Source: Anaerolineaceae bacterium (lineage in GTDB: Bacteria; Chloroflexota; Anaerolineae; Anaerolineales; Anaerolineaceae). From it: a stretch of 15,628 nucleotides of DNA. The notes below the pieces were generated by a model. The model saw nothing but the letters and a program-made list of their open reading frames with translations. It did no database searches and was not told where the DNA came from. The stretch is from NCBI GenBank assembly GCA_011620445.1, contig WOZB01000007.1:1-15628 (forward strand). The letters are read 5' to 3'. The position numbers and the translations under genes were made by a program. Shown piece after piece: positions 15,136 through 15,628 of the stretch (its first letter is position 1; every line of letters starts with the position of its first letter).

Positions 15136-15576
15136 TTAGGGGTTAATATTCGTTGTTGGAGTTACCTCTGGCGAGATGGTCGGTGGGATTTCAGTGATTG
15201 GAATGGAGGTATCAACAGGCACTTGGACTGTTGGAGCTTCAATGCTTGGGCTGGGCGTTGGCGAAAGAGTCGGCGTTGGGGTATCCGTGGAGGTGGCCAT
15301 GAGTGTGTTGGTCGGCGTGGCCGTGGGTGTATTGGTCGGCGTTTCCGTGGAGGTCGGGGTAATGGTGGCTGTGCGCGTCAGGTAAGGTGTGAGGGTAATG
15401 GTAGGAGTCAACGTGATCGTGGCAGTGCGAGTTGCCGTGGGGCTCGGGGTTGGACGAACATATCCGCGCCCAAGGCGCAGGACAAAAATCCCCAAAATAT
15501 AGCAAAGCAGCGTGATGACAATCAGCAACAAAAATAGTTGCCTGGTACGCTGTTTTCCTGACATATTTTTAAACAA
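15136..15576 (-). CDS. Single-span membrane protein with Thr/Pro-rich extracytoplasmic domain
   Basis: 146 residues, family not recognised. A basic N-terminus ([10 protein letters not shown]) precedes one membrane helix (about 14-34), then LGRGYVR and a low-complexity tail rich in Thr, Pro and Ser to the end (about 42-146). The orientation puts the tail outside. Such Thr/Pro tails are common as spacers or disordered stalks in Anaerolineae proteins, but here no folded domain follows. The TTG at 15576 is preferred because GGGAGG lies 6 bases upstream; the ATG at 15564 is too far from it. It is the first gene of the peptidase cluster, 18 bp before paralogue C. Function unknown; the tail could be glycosylated, which is inference. 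Confidence 0.7.
   Translation of the reverse strand: MFKNMSGKQRTRQLFLLLIVITLLCYILGIFVLRLGRGYVRPTPSPTATRTATITLTPTITLTPYLTRTATITPTSTETPTNTPTATPTNTLMATSTDTPTPTLSPTPSPSIEAPTVQVPVDTSIPITEIPPTISPEVTPTTNINP
15303..15350 (-). repeat. Two tandem 24-bp units in the Thr/Pro-rich tail gene
   Basis: Units 15303-15326 and 15327-15350 differ at three of 24 bases and code Thr/Pro-rich octapeptides. Degenerate copies continue on both sides. In-frame expansion or contraction is likely. Confidence 0.7.
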
Positions 15577-15612
15577 AAATGACCTCCCAGCTCTCCGAAA
15601 ATGCCGGATTTA

Positions 15613-15621
15613 ATCATACCA
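15613..15621 (-). promoter_or_regulatory. Possible extended -10 promoter of the peptidase cluster
   Basis: TGGTATGAT on the minus strand matches the extended -10 form TGnTATAAT with one mismatch and lies 37 bases before the TTG start at 15576. Most of any -35 element would fall outside the window, so this rests on one motif. Confidence 0.4.
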
Positions 15622-15628
15622 TCAGGGG

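Noticed and set aside
14585..15139. 184-codon open frame on the plus strand
   Set aside because: It is antisense to M42 paralogue C; composition is that of a shadow frame.
15290..15460. Repetitive GTxGGxGT stretch considered as a CRISPR or satellite array
   Set aside because: Units are degenerate, have no unique spacers, and simply encode a Thr/Pro-rich tail.

Overview
The window reads as chromosomal DNA of an anaerobic Chloroflexota bacterium, probably of the Anaerolineae. This is inferred from style, not from a marker gene. The signs are long Thr/Pro/Ala low-complexity linkers behind lipoprotein signals and membrane anchors, frequent TTG and GTG starts with strong Shine-Dalgarno sequences, and many ABC importer and peptidase genes. 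Every supported gene is on the minus strand, so transcription runs from high to low coordinates. No tRNA, rRNA, CRISPR array or insertion sequence was seen.

Block 1 (15576 down to 10188) is a tight peptidase cluster. It starts with a small Thr/Pro-rich membrane-anchored protein, followed by three successive M42-family (TET-type) aminopeptidase paralogues with intact metal and catalytic residues. Next come a family-1-type solute-binding lipoprotein with no transporter partner and a small protein with two membrane segments. Gaps are from a 4-bp overlap to 31 bp, so this is probably one operon. A possible extended -10 element lies before the first gene and a weak terminator-like hairpin after the last.

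Block 2 (10076 down to 7765) is an M24 Xaa-Pro-type peptidase overlapping by 4 bp an MFS transporter. With block 1 it suggests a region for turning peptides into amino acids.

Block 3 (7549 down to 1, running off the window) is a regulated importer operon. A consensus sigma-70 promoter (TTGACA, 16 bp, TATAAT) is followed at once by two adjacent LacI-family palindromes. One is within one base of the TGGGAGCGCTCCCA site known for the cellobiose repressor CebR. The genes are a LacI-type regulator, a family-5 solute-binding lipoprotein, two Dpp/Opp-type permeases, two ATPases, and the start of a ChbG/YdjC-type carbohydrate deacetylase. A perfect 14-bp hairpin sits between the binding protein and the first permease, as expected where the binding protein must be made in excess. 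By homology the transporter would be called a dipeptide/oligopeptide importer, but the LacI regulator, the CebR-like operator and the deacetylase point to an oligosaccharide such as a beta-glucan or chitin fragment. No wholly new system is evident. The most notable points are this sugar-versus-peptide conflict, the double operator, the tandem M42 set and the orphan binding protein.
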